From Acidobacteriota bacterium (GTDB lineage Bacteria > Acidobacteriota > Terriglobia > Acidiferrales > UBA7541): 64,000 nucleotides of DNA. The notes under the pieces were generated by a model that saw only the letters and a list, made by a program, of their open reading frames with translations, ran no database searches and was not told the origin of the DNA. Numbering within the stretch: the first letter of the stretch is position 1; every line of letters begins with the position of its first letter. Made by a program: the position numbers and the translations under genes. Positions 17,822 to 27,182 of this stretch are shown here, piece after piece. The stretch is taken from positions 1 to 64,000 of the forward strand of contig JAFDVY010000006.1 in the NCBI GenBank assembly GCA_018268785.1, in the 5' to 3' direction.

Positions 17822-19381
17822 TCAACTAAAGATTCTGAGATCTTGCCCGCTCATCTCTCCCGGCGACTTTTCGCCTATAACTCCAAGCAGCGTTGGCGCG
17901 ATGTCTCGCAACGCCCCTCCCTGCCGCAATTTCAGCTTGTCGTCTTCCGTCACCAGCACAAACGGCACGGGATTCGTCGTGTGGTACGTGTGCGGCCCGC
18001 CCGTTTTCGGATCAATCATCGTCTCTGCGTTTCCGTGATCCGCCGTAATAATCCAAGCGCCCCCGCGCGGCTTCAGTGTCTTGTAAATCTCTCCAAGCCC
18101 CGCGTCCACCGCTTCCACGGCCTTGATCGCTGCTTCCAGCTTTCCCGAATGTCCCACCATGTCCGCGTTCGCGTAATTCATGATGATCGCGTCGAATTCG
18201 CCCTTCTCAATCGCCTTCACCACCGTGTCCGTAATTCCCTGCGCGGACATCTCCGGCTTCAAATCGTACGTCGCCACCTTCGGCGAAGGCACCAAAATCC
18301 GCTCTTCCCCCGCAAACGGTTGCTCCACGCCGCCATTGAAAAAATAAGTCACGTGCGCGTACTTCTCCGTCTCCGCTGTCCGCAAATTTTTGTAATTCAA
18401 CCCCGCGAACACCTGCGCCAGAATATGTTCCAGTTTTTCCGGCTTGATCACCGACTGCAGCCACGGCCAGTTCTTGTCGTACTGCGTCATCGCCACGTAA
18501 AAAAGGTTCTTCGGCCGCTTGGCATCCGCAAACTTGTCGAAGCCCGGCGCTGCCAGCGCAAACGTCATCTGCCGTGCGCGATCCGCCCGGAAATTGTAGA
18601 AAATCACAGCGTCGTCATCGTGAATCAACCCAACCGGTGCAGCCGAGGCCCCCTCGCCCTTCGTGATCACCACCGGCTTCACAAACTCATCCGTCACGCC
18701 GGCTTCATAGCTCTTCGCCAGCGCCGCAACCGGATCGCTCGACTTCGACTCCGCTTCCCCATGCACCAGCGCGCGATATGCCAGCTCGATGCGCTCCCAG
18801 CGGTTGTCGCGATCCATCGCGTAGTATCGACCCACTACCGTCGCAATTTCTCCGATGCCTAGCTCGCGCATCTTCTGTTGCAATCGCTGCACAAACTGTT
18901 TCCCGCTGTGCGGAGGCGTGTCGCGTCCGTCCATGAAGCAGTGCACGAAAACCTTTTCCACGTGATGTCGTTTTGCCATCTCGAGCAACGCAAACAAATG
19001 TTCAATATGCGAGTGCACGCCGCCGTCGCTCAACAATCCCAGAAAATGCAGTTGTCGCGTGCGCCCGCGCTCCATCGCTTGACGGAACAGCGGCACTTCA
19101 TCGAGTTGTTTGTTCGCAACGAGCACGTCGATTTTCGTGATGTCCATCCGCACTACGCGCCCCGCGCCGATGTTCATGTGCCCGACTTCGCTGTTTCCCA
19201 TCTGCCCTTCCGGCAACCCCACCGCCGGCCCGGACGTGCTTATCAATGTGTTTGGAAATTTGCGTAACAACTCGTCATACGCCGGCTTCTTGGCCAGCGC
19301 AATCGCGTTCCCTTCCGTCTCCGCGCGGTATCCCCATCCATCCAGCACGGTCAGCACAATCGGTTTCGGTCGTTTTGCCAT
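17822..19381 (-). CDS. gpmI: 2,3-bisphosphoglycerate-independent phosphoglycerate mutase
   Basis: This 519-aa enzyme interconverts 3- and 2-phosphoglycerate through a phosphoserine intermediate, using two Mn2+ ions. Alkaline-phosphatase-superfamily signatures are clear: the metal-binding Asp in [11 protein letters not shown], the catalytic Ser in [17 protein letters not shown] (about S72), [11 protein letters not shown], and the metal ligands in [12 protein letters not shown] and ITADHGNAE near the C-terminus. The length is normal. The ATG at 19381 gives the conserved N-terminus [19 protein letters not shown]. It works between serA/glycolysis and enolase (30415), although these genes are not linked in one operon. 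The right REP copy lies just 3' of the stop. Confidence 0.96.
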   Translation of the reverse strand: MAKRPKPIVLTVLDGWGYRAETEGNAIALAKKPAYDELLRKFPNTLISTSGPAVGLPEGQMGNSEVGHMNIGAGRVVRMDITKIDVLVANKQLDEVPLFRQAMERGRTRQLHFLGLLSDGGVHSHIEHLFALLEMAKRHHVEKVFVHCFMDGRDTPPHSGKQFVQRLQQKMRELGIGEIATVVGRYYAMDRDNRWERIELAYRALVHGEAESKSSDPVAALAKSYEAGVTDEFVKPVVITKGEGASAAPVGLIHDDDAVIFYNFRADRARQMTFALAAPGFDKFADAKRPKNLFYVAMTQYDKNWPWLQSVIKPEKLEHILAQVFAGLNYKNLRTAETEKYAHVTYFFNGGVEQPFAGEERILVPSPKVATYDLKPEMSAQGITDTVVKAIEKGEFDAIIMNYANADMVGHSGKLEAAIKAVEAVDAGLGEIYKTLKPRGGAWIITADHGNAETMIDPKTGGPHTYHTTNPVPFVLVTEDDKLKLRQGGALRDIAPTLLGVIGEKSPGEMSGQDLRIFS

Positions 19382-19438
19382 AGCCCAAAAGAATACACGT
19401 CACTTGTAGGCCTTGTCACATAAGGCTTATCAAGCCTT

Positions 19439-19981
19439 CTAGTGGAGTGCGTCCGCGAGATCCCCCGCGGTCTTCATATTCCTCAGAATTTTGGTTGCGG
19501 TGGGAGTTGCAGGAACAATTAGATCCTTGTCTGGAACGCAGATGGCAAGACAAGTCTCGTCAACTAATTCGGCAATGAGTTTTCCTGTCGCTGCGTATCT
19601 TGCATCTTCGCTTAATTGGGAGTTCCTGCTGGTTATATAGTCCACGGACAGCCATGCTTTATGAGCGATAATCGCCGTCTTTACGAGCTCGTCGGAAGCC
19701 AGAGCAACAGCAAACTCGACATCCGTAATGTACGGCCTTGCGGCAGTGAGAACCTGAAAGAAATGACCATGGATCTTGACAAATCTGACCATGGCATTGA
19801 CGACCACGAAATTCTGAGCTTTTTCGCCCGTTTCCAGCTTGACGTTCCACGCGCGCTCTGCGGCTTCGCGCAGAACAGTTTCTCCAATCTTTCGAGGTTG
19901 TCGCAATAACAAAACAATCGAAATGAAGTCGTCATTCCGGTCAAACCAAGAACGGATTTCGCTCACAATTCTCTTCCACAT
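19439..19981 (-). CDS. Hypothetical protein, 180 aa
   Basis: I do not recognise the family. The protein is largely alpha-helical by composition, with an N-terminal MWKRIVSEIRSWFDRNDDF, a central helical part (FVVVNAMVRFVKIHGHFFQV) and a C-terminal ATKILRNMKTAGDLADALH. There is no signal peptide and no clear transmembrane segment. It sits 6 nt downstream of the cysteine-desulfurase-like gene on the same strand, so the two are probably co-transcribed. Codon use is more AT-rich than its neighbours by impression, which may mean later acquisition. The reading frame has no overlapping alternative of comparable quality. Confidence 0.6.
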   Translation of the reverse strand: MWKRIVSEIRSWFDRNDDFISIVLLLRQPRKIGETVLREAAERAWNVKLETGEKAQNFVVVNAMVRFVKIHGHFFQVLTAARPYITDVEFAVALASDELVKTAIIAHKAWLSVDYITSRNSQLSEDARYAATGKLIAELVDETCLAICVPDKDLIVPATPTATKILRNMKTAGDLADALH

Positions 19982-19987
19982 GAGGGT

Positions 19988-21271
19988 TCAGTTCGTGGAA
20001 GAGCAGTACTCGTTCAAAGCCGCCAACAACCTCTCTACTTCCTCTATCGTGTTGTAGTGCACCAACCCGACGCGCAACACCCCGCCCTTTTGCTCAACGC
20101 CCAGCCGCTCCGATAAATTCAGCGCATAAAAATTCCCATCCCAAGTGAAAATCCCGCGATCCCCAAGAAATTCCGCAATCTCCGTCGGATTGTGCTCTCC
20201 GATTCGAAATGAAATTGTCGAACACCGCTCTCCAAATCGTGCGCGGTCCGTGATTCCATAAATCTCGATTCCCGGCAGCGTCTCCAACCCATCCACCAAT
20301 TTCGTCAGTAAGGCTCGTTCATACGGCACGGTCGTCGCGTAAGCCGCAGCCAGCGCCTCGCGCCGCGTCTTCGCGGACGCGCCACATTTCCGTCCCAACT
20401 CCGCAATGTACTCCACCGCCGCGCCGATCCCCGCAATCAGCTCCTGCACCTGGGTTCCCGTCTCCCAACATTCCGGCGAAATATTCGTCGCTGGCCGCAC
20501 TTTGTACGGCTTGAAGCGCTCCAGGTGTTCTTTCTTCCCGTACAGCGTTCCCATATGCGGCCCAAAAAATTTGTACGGCGAGCACGCCAGAAAATCGCAG
20601 CCAATCGCCTTCACATCGATCAACCCGTGCGGAGCGTAATGCACCGCGTCAATGAACATCAGCGCCCCCGCGTCGTGCGCCATCTTCGTAATTTTCTCCA
20701 CAGGATTGACCGTCCCCACCATGTTCGACGCGTATCCAACCGCCACCAATTTCGTTTTGCTCGTAATCTTCCGCGCCAAATCCTCCAGATCTAAAGTGCA
20801 ATCGGCCACGCGAATATCCGCTTGCCGCACCATAACGCCCTTTTCTTCCAGCGCGCGCCACGGCGCGACATTCGCATCGTGGTCCAGCGTCGTTACGACA
20901 ATTTCATCGCCCGCCTTCAACTCGCGTCCAATCGCCCGCGCCAGTCCCAGTGTAATCGTCGTCATGTTCTGCCCGAACACGACCTCTTCCGCCGCGCAAT
21001 TAAAGAAATCCGCCATCGCGCCGCGCACGCCCAGGATCATTTCGTTTGTCCGCCGGCTCGTCAAAAACGCGCCATACGTATTCGCGTTTGCATTCGTCAA
21101 ATATTCTTCGATCGCGCGCATCACCCGTCGTGGCACTTGCGTCCCCGCCGGCCCATCCAGAAACGCCGCTGGTTTCCCCGCCACTTCCACTTTCAACGAT
21201 GGGAACTGCTCCCGCACCCACGCAATATCGAGCAGCCTGTTTCCCATTTCCTTCATCGCTGTTGTGCTCAT
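19988..21271 (-). CDS. Cysteine-desulfurase-like class V aminotransferase
   Basis: This 427-aa PLP enzyme of fold type I resembles the cysteine desulfurase-like branch known from TIGR01976. The Schiff-base Lys is in ACSPYKFFGPH (about K234). The PLP-contact Asp is in FIDAVHYAPHG (about D208). The His stacking on PLP is in TLDHDANVAPW (about H131). A SufS-type active-site Cys loop near residue 350-370 is not obvious; GERCSTISFRIGEH has a Cys but in a different context. Whether it makes persulfide or acts as another lyase is therefore open. No suf or isc genes are nearby. The downstream hypothetical gene follows by 6 nt. Confidence 0.88.
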   Translation of the reverse strand: MSTTAMKEMGNRLLDIAWVREQFPSLKVEVAGKPAAFLDGPAGTQVPRRVMRAIEEYLTNANANTYGAFLTSRRTNEMILGVRGAMADFFNCAAEEVVFGQNMTTITLGLARAIGRELKAGDEIVVTTLDHDANVAPWRALEEKGVMVRQADIRVADCTLDLEDLARKITSKTKLVAVGYASNMVGTVNPVEKITKMAHDAGALMFIDAVHYAPHGLIDVKAIGCDFLACSPYKFFGPHMGTLYGKKEHLERFKPYKVRPATNISPECWETGTQVQELIAGIGAAVEYIAELGRKCGASAKTRREALAAAYATTVPYERALLTKLVDGLETLPGIEIYGITDRARFGERCSTISFRIGEHNPTEIAEFLGDRGIFTWDGNFYALNLSERLGVEQKGGVLRVGLVHYNTIEEVERLLAALNEYCSSTN

Positions 21272-21426
21272 TTGTTTTCTCCGCGAATCGTCAAGCCCGA
21301 TAGTTTCTCACAACTCGTGCCCGCCCCGCGCTCCCCCGCTCTGTGTTAGTATTTTCCCAGCAATCCCCACTCATGCCGCGAGCGCCGGCTATCAACCCCG
21401 CGCTTGGTTTCATCCACGGTGTCCAC

Positions 21427-22080
21427 ATGCCGGATTCTCTCGCACCAACGGAGCGCACACGCGTCGTGCGCGAGCCGCAGCGCGCCGTCTACGATCGCGC
21501 CGAAATCTACAAAATCCTCGACGAAGCCTTCGTCTGCCATGTCGGCTTCACAAGCGATTCGCAAACCTACGTCATCCCAACCATGTTCGCCCGCGTCGGA
21601 GACTCCGTCTATTTCCACGGCTCGGCTGCCAGCCGCATGCTCCGCAATCTTGCCTCCGGACTTCCCGTCTGCATTACCGTAACGCTTGCCGACGGCTTCG
21701 TCCTCGCGCGTTCTGTCTTCAATCATTCCATGAACTATCGCTCCGTCGTCGCGCTTGGCACCGCGCAATTTGTTGATGTTCCGGCTGAAAAACTCGAAGC
21801 TCTTCACGCCTTCACGGAAAAAATCCTCCCTGGCCGCTGGAACGACGCTCGCCAGCCCAACGAAAAGGAACTCAAAGCCACCAGCCTCCTGAAATTGCCT
21901 CTCACGGAAATTTCCGCAAAAGTCCGCAGCGGCCCGGTCGAAGACGACGCCGGCGACTACTCATTGCCCGTCTGGGCCGGTATCGTCCCATTGCGCCTCG
22001 TCGCGGACACTCCCATTCGCGACGAACGTTGCGACCCGGCGCTCTCCGTTCCCCACTACGCAACAAATTTCCGGAGATAG
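21427..22080 (+). CDS. Pyridoxamine 5'-phosphate oxidase-like FMN-binding protein
   Basis: From the ATG at 21427 this encodes 217 aa. In-frame ATGs at 21373 and 21343 cannot be excluded, because none has a strong ribosome site. The split-barrel flavin fold is indicated by EAFVCHVGFTSDSQTYVIP, DSVYFHGSAASRMLRNLASG and NYRSVVALGTAQFVD, with the later GRWNDARQPNEKELKATSLL segment. This is the subgroup also called FMN-binding negative-regulator or nitroimidazole-resistance-like proteins, which bind FMN or F420 and often lack pyridoxamine oxidase activity. The gene is divergent from the desulfurase-like gene. The exact reaction is unknown. Confidence 0.85.
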   Translation: MPDSLAPTERTRVVREPQRAVYDRAEIYKILDEAFVCHVGFTSDSQTYVIPTMFARVGDSVYFHGSAASRMLRNLASGLPVCITVTLADGFVLARSVFNHSMNYRSVVALGTAQFVDVPAEKLEALHAFTEKILPGRWNDARQPNEKELKATSLLKLPLTEISAKVRSGPVEDDAGDYSLPVWAGIVPLRLVADTPIRDERCDPALSVPHYATNFRR

Positions 22081-22151
22081 CCAAATGTGCGTCTAGCGCC
22101 GCCCATCAGACGATGGGGGTTATACGATGGCGTTTTCTATGTTTTGTGGCA

Positions 22152-22172
22152 CAGCCAATCCTGGCTGCTACG
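22152..22172. repeat. Small REP-like hairpin ending CTACG
   Basis: The stem CAGCCA/TGGCTG encloses ATCC and is followed directly by CTACG. The CTACG flank is shared with the hairpins at 34061 and 34149. It lies between the converging PPOX-like and M28 genes. Confidence 0.5.
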
Positions 22173-22263
22173 ATGAATCACGCATCCAATGCCAAAATCC
22201 AAAAGGGCTTGCGGTAGCCTGAAATTGCCCGGATGCCTCTGTCTTTGGTTTTGGCTGCCGGCA

Positions 22264-24549
22264 TCAACGAGACTGCGCGTTCAGCTTCGCCGCGGCTTCG
22301 GAGATCAACGTCGCTTCATTCTGCAGCACGCGCGCCACGCGCGCCGCAGCCTCTTCCGCTTGCTTCCATTTCTTCTGTTCCAGCGCTTCCCTCACGGCAG
22401 GAATCGCTTTTGCCGCGTAACCCGTGTAGGCGCCAGGCGCGTACAGTTCGTGCTTGTACCAGAATCGTCCGGGCAATCCTTCCGGCGTTGTTAGCTTGTG
22501 CTCGCTCTGGATCAGCATCTCGTTCAGCGTGCCAAGCGATGCCTTCGCCAGGATCGCTCCGCCGTTTGCATTCGCCGCATTCAGCGCTTTCTTGTACTCT
22601 TCCGCGCTCTTGTTCAGTTTTTCCACCGCGTTATCGAGCGGCGCAAAATTGATGAATGGCGGCACCTCTTCTTTCGACGGCGGCACATACGTCTGTTTCG
22701 GGTCCGCTGTCGCCGTATACGCTCCTTCGTCAATCTGCCGGTTCCGCTCCGTCACTTCCTCCTGTTGCTCGCCCGCGAATTTCTTCACTTCTTTCACGTA
22801 CATCTGCACGTCGTCCGCGAAATCGCCGAATTCAAACGGCAGCAAATCCGCATCGGCCAGCCGCATCATTGCCGTTCCGCCAACTTGCGAAAGCGCCTTC
22901 CCATAACTGAAATCCGTATCTCCAAAATGCGTGTACCAGTAAAAATCGTCGTAGATCGAGTGATAAATTCCCCCGCCGGTCTCTCCGCCAAATCCAATTC
23001 CCAGCGCTGCTACTCCTGCAAAATTGTTGAATGGCGCGTGATCCGAGCCGCCGCCCAGCATATCCAGGCGCAAATCGCTGCGGGTTCGCGCTTCCCGCCG
23101 GTCTTCCGCGGAACCCGCGTGTCGAATGGCCTCAAGTTGGGATCTCTTCCACACCGACAATTTCGTTTCTGGATCCTGAACGTCCCGCGCCACGTCGTTC
23201 ATGAATTTTTCCAGCGTCTGCGATCCTTCAAACCCCAGGAATCCGCGTCCGTTGCTGTCCGAATTGATGTAGACCACTGCATGCTTTTTCAATTCCTCCA
23301 CATGCGTCTCCACCCATTCCGTCGAGCCCAGCAGTCCGGGTTCTTCCCCGTCCCACGCACAATAAATCAGTGTCCGTTTTGGCTTCCAGCCTTGTTTCGC
23401 CAGTTCGCCCATCGCACGCGCTTCTTCCATCACAGCAACCATTCCGGAGATCGGATCCTCAGCCCCGTTCACCCACGCATCGTGATGGTTCCCGCGAATC
23501 ACCCATTCATCCGGATTCGTTGAACCGGGAATCTTTCCAATCACGTCGTACAAACGCTTGATGTCCCAGTTCGATGCCACTTTCAAATGCACTTTCGCCG
23601 GCCCTGGGCCCAGGTGGTAGGTAATCGGCAATCCGCCGCGCCACATCCTCGGCGCCACGGGGCCGCTCATGGCTTCCAGCAGCGGTTGCGCATCTGCATA
23701 GGAAATCGGAAGCACGGGGATTTTCGTAAGCGTCTGCGCGTCTTTGATCGCCACCCGCTTCGCATCCGGCGTCGCGCCATACCCCGGCGTCAGAGGATCT
23801 CCCATAAACACCGCGCTGTCCTGCACGCTGCCGCGTTGCACGCCATCTTTCGGCCGGTACGCACCTTTCGGAAAAGTGTCTCCGCTTGTATACCCGTCGT
23901 CGCGCGGATCGGAATAAATGATGCAGCCGATCGCGCCATGCTCACCGGCCACGAGCGGTTTGATTCCCCGCCACGCATGTCCATAGCGCGCAATCACAAT
24001 CGCGCCTTTCACCGAAATGCCGCGTCGTTCCAGTTCTTCGTAATCTTCCTGCACTCCATAATTCACGTAAACCAGCGGCCCGGTCACATCCCCATCAATC
24101 GAATAAGCGTTATACGTGGGCAATTGCTCGGCGGTTTGATTTGAAGTTGGGTCTTCCGGGAGTGCGGGCTCCTGCAGTTTCGCCTTGAAATAAGGGGCGC
24201 CACCCACCAGCTCAATCAAGCGTTCTTTCGGCGTGGGAAACAGCACGTCGAAATTCTCAATCTGCGTCTCCAAACCAAATTCTTTGAACTTCGCCGCGAT
24301 CCACTCGGCATTTTCTTTGTCATACGGAGATCCCACGTTGTGCGGCCGTGCCGACAAGCGCTCCATGTATGCGCGCAGGTTCTCCTGCTTGGGAATTTCT
24401 TTGAACTTTTCCTCCCATTGCCGCTCCGCACGCGAAGATTCCGCGGTGAATCCGAAAATCGGCGTCTCGTCTCCCGCTGTAAGATTCAGCAGCGGAAAGC
24501 ACACCGCCGACACAAGAATACAAACCAACATCTTTACCGTGCGCTTCAT
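22264..24549 (-). CDS. Exported M28-family peptidase, PSMA/glutamate carboxypeptidase II-like
   Basis: I chose the ATG at 24549, with GGGGGGA just upstream, giving 761 aa. The protein starts with a signal peptide (MKRTVKMLVCILVSAVCFP). The order is M28 N-terminal part, a PA domain (about 130-270, with DVTGPLVYVNYGVQEDYEEL and GAIVIARYGHAW), the catalytic M28 part, and a C-terminal helical TFR-type dimerisation domain. Zinc ligands and the general base are seen in GNHHDAWVNGAEDPISGM, YCAWDGEEPGLLGSTEW, NSDSNGRG and GGGSDHAPFNN. The family hydrolyses C-terminal glutamate or other residues from peptides. Periplasmic action on peptides, together with the M20 enzyme at 13514, is likely. Confidence 0.93.
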   Translation of the reverse strand: MKRTVKMLVCILVSAVCFPLLNLTAGDETPIFGFTAESSRAERQWEEKFKEIPKQENLRAYMERLSARPHNVGSPYDKENAEWIAAKFKEFGLETQIENFDVLFPTPKERLIELVGGAPYFKAKLQEPALPEDPTSNQTAEQLPTYNAYSIDGDVTGPLVYVNYGVQEDYEELERRGISVKGAIVIARYGHAWRGIKPLVAGEHGAIGCIIYSDPRDDGYTSGDTFPKGAYRPKDGVQRGSVQDSAVFMGDPLTPGYGATPDAKRVAIKDAQTLTKIPVLPISYADAQPLLEAMSGPVAPRMWRGGLPITYHLGPGPAKVHLKVASNWDIKRLYDVIGKIPGSTNPDEWVIRGNHHDAWVNGAEDPISGMVAVMEEARAMGELAKQGWKPKRTLIYCAWDGEEPGLLGSTEWVETHVEELKKHAVVYINSDSNGRGFLGFEGSQTLEKFMNDVARDVQDPETKLSVWKRSQLEAIRHAGSAEDRREARTRSDLRLDMLGGGSDHAPFNNFAGVAALGIGFGGETGGGIYHSIYDDFYWYTHFGDTDFSYGKALSQVGGTAMMRLADADLLPFEFGDFADDVQMYVKEVKKFAGEQQEEVTERNRQIDEGAYTATADPKQTYVPPSKEEVPPFINFAPLDNAVEKLNKSAEEYKKALNAANANGGAILAKASLGTLNEMLIQSEHKLTTPEGLPGRFWYKHELYAPGAYTGYAAKAIPAVREALEQKKWKQAEEAAARVARVLQNEATLISEAAAKLNAQSR

Positions 24550-24574
24550 GATCCCCCCAGCCGGCAACTGAATA

Positions 24575-25018
24575 TTACTTGTAAACCACTTTTCTCAAAA
24601 CCCATCCGCCAATCAGCGGAAACTCCGCCCATTCGCCGTTGTGCGATTTGATCGCGTAAACGATTCCCAGAATTAAATTCACAATCCCTCCGCCCGCCCC
24701 GATCAACCACACGATTCCAAAAATTCCAAAAAACGCCAGCGGCGGTTTGGCGTGGTCTCCCGGCGGAAAACCCATGCTTGCAAAAAGCGAAAGGAAAGCA
24801 ATGATTATTCCGCCGATTAAGGCAACCATGTAAATGATGTGCCAGGTCAGCGATTGCAACGCATGGAACGCAACAAACTTGGAATCGCGTTTGACCAGAA
24901 AAAAAATCAGCGGCGCGATAAATCCTGAGAAAATTCCCAGCACATAGACCAGGAGAGCAAACGTCTTTTCATCCTGCGTGGGGACGTACAGACCCGGTCC
25001 TGGCGCCAACGAACTCAA
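24575..25018 (-). CDS. DUF4870 small membrane protein
   Basis: This 147-aa protein starts at a TTG (25018) that follows GGGGAG. Three to four hydrophobic segments are visible (FALLVYVLGIFSGFIAPLIF, then HIIYMVALIGGIIIAFLSL and GGGIVNLILGIVYAI). The pattern TQDEKTFALLVYVLGIFSG, VKRDSKFVAFHALQSL and the ending NGEWAEFPLIGGWVLRK match DUF4870/Tic20-like proteins. It is probably an inner-membrane protein. No function is established for the bacterial family. The M28 gene begins 25 nt downstream on the same strand, so they may be co-transcribed. Confidence 0.82.
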   Translation of the reverse strand: MSSLAPGPGLYVPTQDEKTFALLVYVLGIFSGFIAPLIFFLVKRDSKFVAFHALQSLTWHIIYMVALIGGIIIAFLSLFASMGFPPGDHAKPPLAFFGIFGIVWLIGAGGGIVNLILGIVYAIKSHNGEWAEFPLIGGWVLRKVVYK

Positions 25019-25134
25019 TCGTTTCTCCCCTGCGTCATATCTTCTTCAGCGCGCGGAGATTATTCCGCGTTCGGCACTCCATCGCAAGTCCGGATTGCTG
25101 TCCCGCGAGCCCGCGAACCTCTCAAATTGTCTTC

Positions 25135-25476
25135 TTACGATTTCTTGTGCGTGGTATTCAGGATCTCATCCGGTATACGAAGCCGTTCCACCGGTTTTCC
25201 GCCAAGGATATGCGATTCGATGATTTCATCCACATCCTCCGGTTTTACTCCGCCGTACCACACTGCTTCCGGATACACGACCACGGTCGGTCCGAGTTCG
25301 CATTGGTCCAAACAGCCTGACTTATTCGCGCGGACAAGTTTCAGGCCCTTCTGCGCCAGTTTTGTCTTGAACAGCCGTTGCAATTCGCCCTGCCCGGTTG
25401 GATCGCAGCATCCGCGCGGATGCCCTTCTTCCCGTTGATTCATGCAAATAAAAATGTGCTTTTTGAATTTCGGCAT
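25135..25476 (-). CDS. Thioredoxin-like [2Fe-2S] ferredoxin
   Basis: This 113-aa protein begins MPKFKKHIFICMNQREEGHP. Cysteines for a 2Fe-2S cluster are in FICMN, RGCCDPTG and SGCLDQCELGP. The pattern C-x(11-12)-C(C) followed by C-x3-C on a thioredoxin-like fold is characteristic of the (2Fe-2S) ferredoxin family related to NuoE C-terminal domains. The C-terminus (GGVKPEDVDEIIESHILGGKPVERL) fits the family closely. It may carry electrons or act in cobalamin or nitrogen-related redox. No partner oxidoreductase is adjacent. It lies 20 nt 5' of the next minus-strand group (two-component system). Confidence 0.9.
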   Translation of the reverse strand: MPKFKKHIFICMNQREEGHPRGCCDPTGQGELQRLFKTKLAQKGLKLVRANKSGCLDQCELGPTVVVYPEAVWYGGVKPEDVDEIIESHILGGKPVERLRIPDEILNTTHKKS

Positions 25477-25496
25477 GGTCTCTCGGTTAGGGATAT

Positions 25497-26225
25497 TTAT
25501 TGGGGGTTGGGAACGAATTCGTATCCGACTCCGCGTACCGTCAGCAAGTGCTTCGGTTTCGAAGGTTCTTTCTCGATGTATTTCCGCAACCGCACAATAA
25601 AATTGTCAATCGCCCGCGTATCCGTATCCTCGCGCAGGTTCCACACATCTTCCAGAATCGCCTTGCGTGAAACTGCCTGTCCCGCATGTTTAATCAAATA
25701 GCGCAGCAGCTCCGTTTCCATCAGCGTCAGTTGCATCGCTTGTTTTCCGACGTGCAGTTTCAGTCCCTGAAAATCAATCGTCTTCCCGGAGAACTCATAA
25801 ATCGCAGGCACATCGGATTCCGTTCCGTTTTCCGCGCCATTCTCTCGTTGCGTCCACTCTTTCCGTCGCAGCATGCTGTCCAGTCGCGCCAGCAAAATCG
25901 CCAGATTGAAGGGCTTCGGCAAATAGTCGTCCGCGCCCGCTTCAAATCCCTTCAGCACATCTTCCTGCCGTCCGCGTGCCGTCAGCATCAGTACGGGGAT
26001 AAAGTTCTGCGCTCTCCTTAATTCCCGTGCCACCGTAAATCCATCTTTTCCCGGCAACATCACGTCCAGAACCAGCGCGTCGAATTCTTTCTTTTCCTTG
26101 AGCAAAAGCTTCAGCGCCACTTCGCCCTCATCCGTCACTTCCACCGAATGTCCTTCGGCTTCCAGATTGAATTTCAATCCCTGCGCCAGATGCTCCTCAT
26201 CTTCCACCAGCAGAATGCGGCTCAT
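25497..26225 (-). CDS. OmpR/PhoB-family response regulator
   Basis: This 242-aa regulator has a receiver domain with the phosphoacceptor Asp in FDALVLDVMLPGKDG (about D54). The acidic pocket is VEDEEHL, the switch Thr is in MLTARGR and the Lys in YLPKPF. A winged-helix DNA-binding domain (about 145-240) shows LMETELLRYLIKHAGQAVSR and IVRLRKYIEKEPSKPKHLL, VRGVGYEF. An inter-domain linker rich in E, N and T is present. The kinase gene follows upstream with a 4-bp ATGA overlap, so the pair is translated together. The input signal and targets are not visible. Confidence 0.95.
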   Translation of the reverse strand: MSRILLVEDEEHLAQGLKFNLEAEGHSVEVTDEGEVALKLLLKEKKEFDALVLDVMLPGKDGFTVARELRRAQNFIPVLMLTARGRQEDVLKGFEAGADDYLPKPFNLAILLARLDSMLRRKEWTQRENGAENGTESDVPAIYEFSGKTIDFQGLKLHVGKQAMQLTLMETELLRYLIKHAGQAVSRKAILEDVWNLREDTDTRAIDNFIVRLRKYIEKEPSKPKHLLTVRGVGYEFVPNPQ

Positions 26226-27127
26226 GCCCGGTACACCCGCGGCAGCTTCACAAAAAATGTGCTGCCCTGCCCTTCTCCCGCGCTCTCCGCGTAGGCATCC
26301 CCTCCGTAGCGTCGCGCCACGGACCGCACGATGAACAATCCCAGCCCCGTTCCCTTGACCAGCTTCGTCTTCTCGGACTGCGCGCGGTAAAACCTTTTGA
26401 AAATTCGCTTCAGCTCACTCTTCGGGATTCCCGTTCCATTGTCGTGTACGCTCAGCGAAATCGTGTCCAGCGTCGGCGTGCTGACCTCCACCTTTATATC
26501 TTTCTTCGTGTCGGAATATTTCACGGCGTTGTCGAACAGATTCAACACCAGTGTCTTCAACTCTTCCGCATTCCCGCGCACAAGGAGTTCTTCCACCGGC
26601 AGGCTCTCCACGCGCAATTCTTCTTGTTTCAAGTGATGCCGCGTGCGAGACATCTCCGCCGATTCCGCCACGAGCTTCCCAAAATCCACTTCGGCCCAGT
26701 TCTTGCGCGTGCTTCGCTGCCGCACTTCGCTCGCTTTCAAAACCTGCTCCACCGTTCCCAGCAAACGGTCGGTGTCCTGCAACATGTTGTGATAGAACTC
26801 GCGCCGCCTTGCGTCGTCCAGTTGCCGGCTTTCCAGCGTTTCGATGTACAGGCGCAGCGAAGCTATCGGTGTTTTGAGTTCGTGAGTGACTGCGTTGAGG
26901 AAACTGTCGTGTTGCTCGTTGCGGCGGATTTCACGCACGAGAAAAATCGTGTTGATCACCACTCCCGCAATGATGACTCCGAAGAGAATTACGCCCAGAA
27001 CCAGAGGCACGACTTCGCGCCAGTTGAGCACAATCCAACTGACGTTCAGGGCGATCGTCAGCGCAACGAGACAGGCGCCCAGCGTGATGAAAAATGCGGT
27101 CGCTTTGGCGCGGCTCGTGATTTTCAC
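26222..27127 (-). CDS. Membrane sensor histidine kinase
   Basis: This 301-aa kinase has two transmembrane helices near the N-terminus (about 10-35 and 40-62) with hardly any periplasmic loop, so sensing is probably within the membrane or cytoplasm. The phosphoacceptor His is in NAVTHELKTPIASLRL (about H86). The ATP-binding domain shows the N box (LVLNLFDNAVKYSD), G1 (VHDNGTGIPKSEL), the F box (FKRFYR) and G2 (KGTGLGLFIVRSVA). It pairs with the overlapping response regulator. It has no HAMP or PAS domain, and the length is short for the family. Confidence 0.94.
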   Translation of the reverse strand: MKITSRAKATAFFITLGACLVALTIALNVSWIVLNWREVVPLVLGVILFGVIIAGVVINTIFLVREIRRNEQHDSFLNAVTHELKTPIASLRLYIETLESRQLDDARRREFYHNMLQDTDRLLGTVEQVLKASEVRQRSTRKNWAEVDFGKLVAESAEMSRTRHHLKQEELRVESLPVEELLVRGNAEELKTLVLNLFDNAVKYSDTKKDIKVEVSTPTLDTISLSVHDNGTGIPKSELKRIFKRFYRAQSEKTKLVKGTGLGLFIVRSVARRYGGDAYAESAGEGQGSTFFVKLPRVYRA

Positions 27128-27182
27128 GGGAGCTGCTCTTGCTCAGCAATCCCAATGATAGATGAAGATGGGAACGAATGTC

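Noticed and set aside
18207-19267. Long His/Arg-rich plus-strand frames inside gpmI and similar frames opposite pyk and the M28 gene
   Set aside because: They are antisense shadows of well-supported enzymes, with compositions typical of the complementary frame of GC-rich genes.
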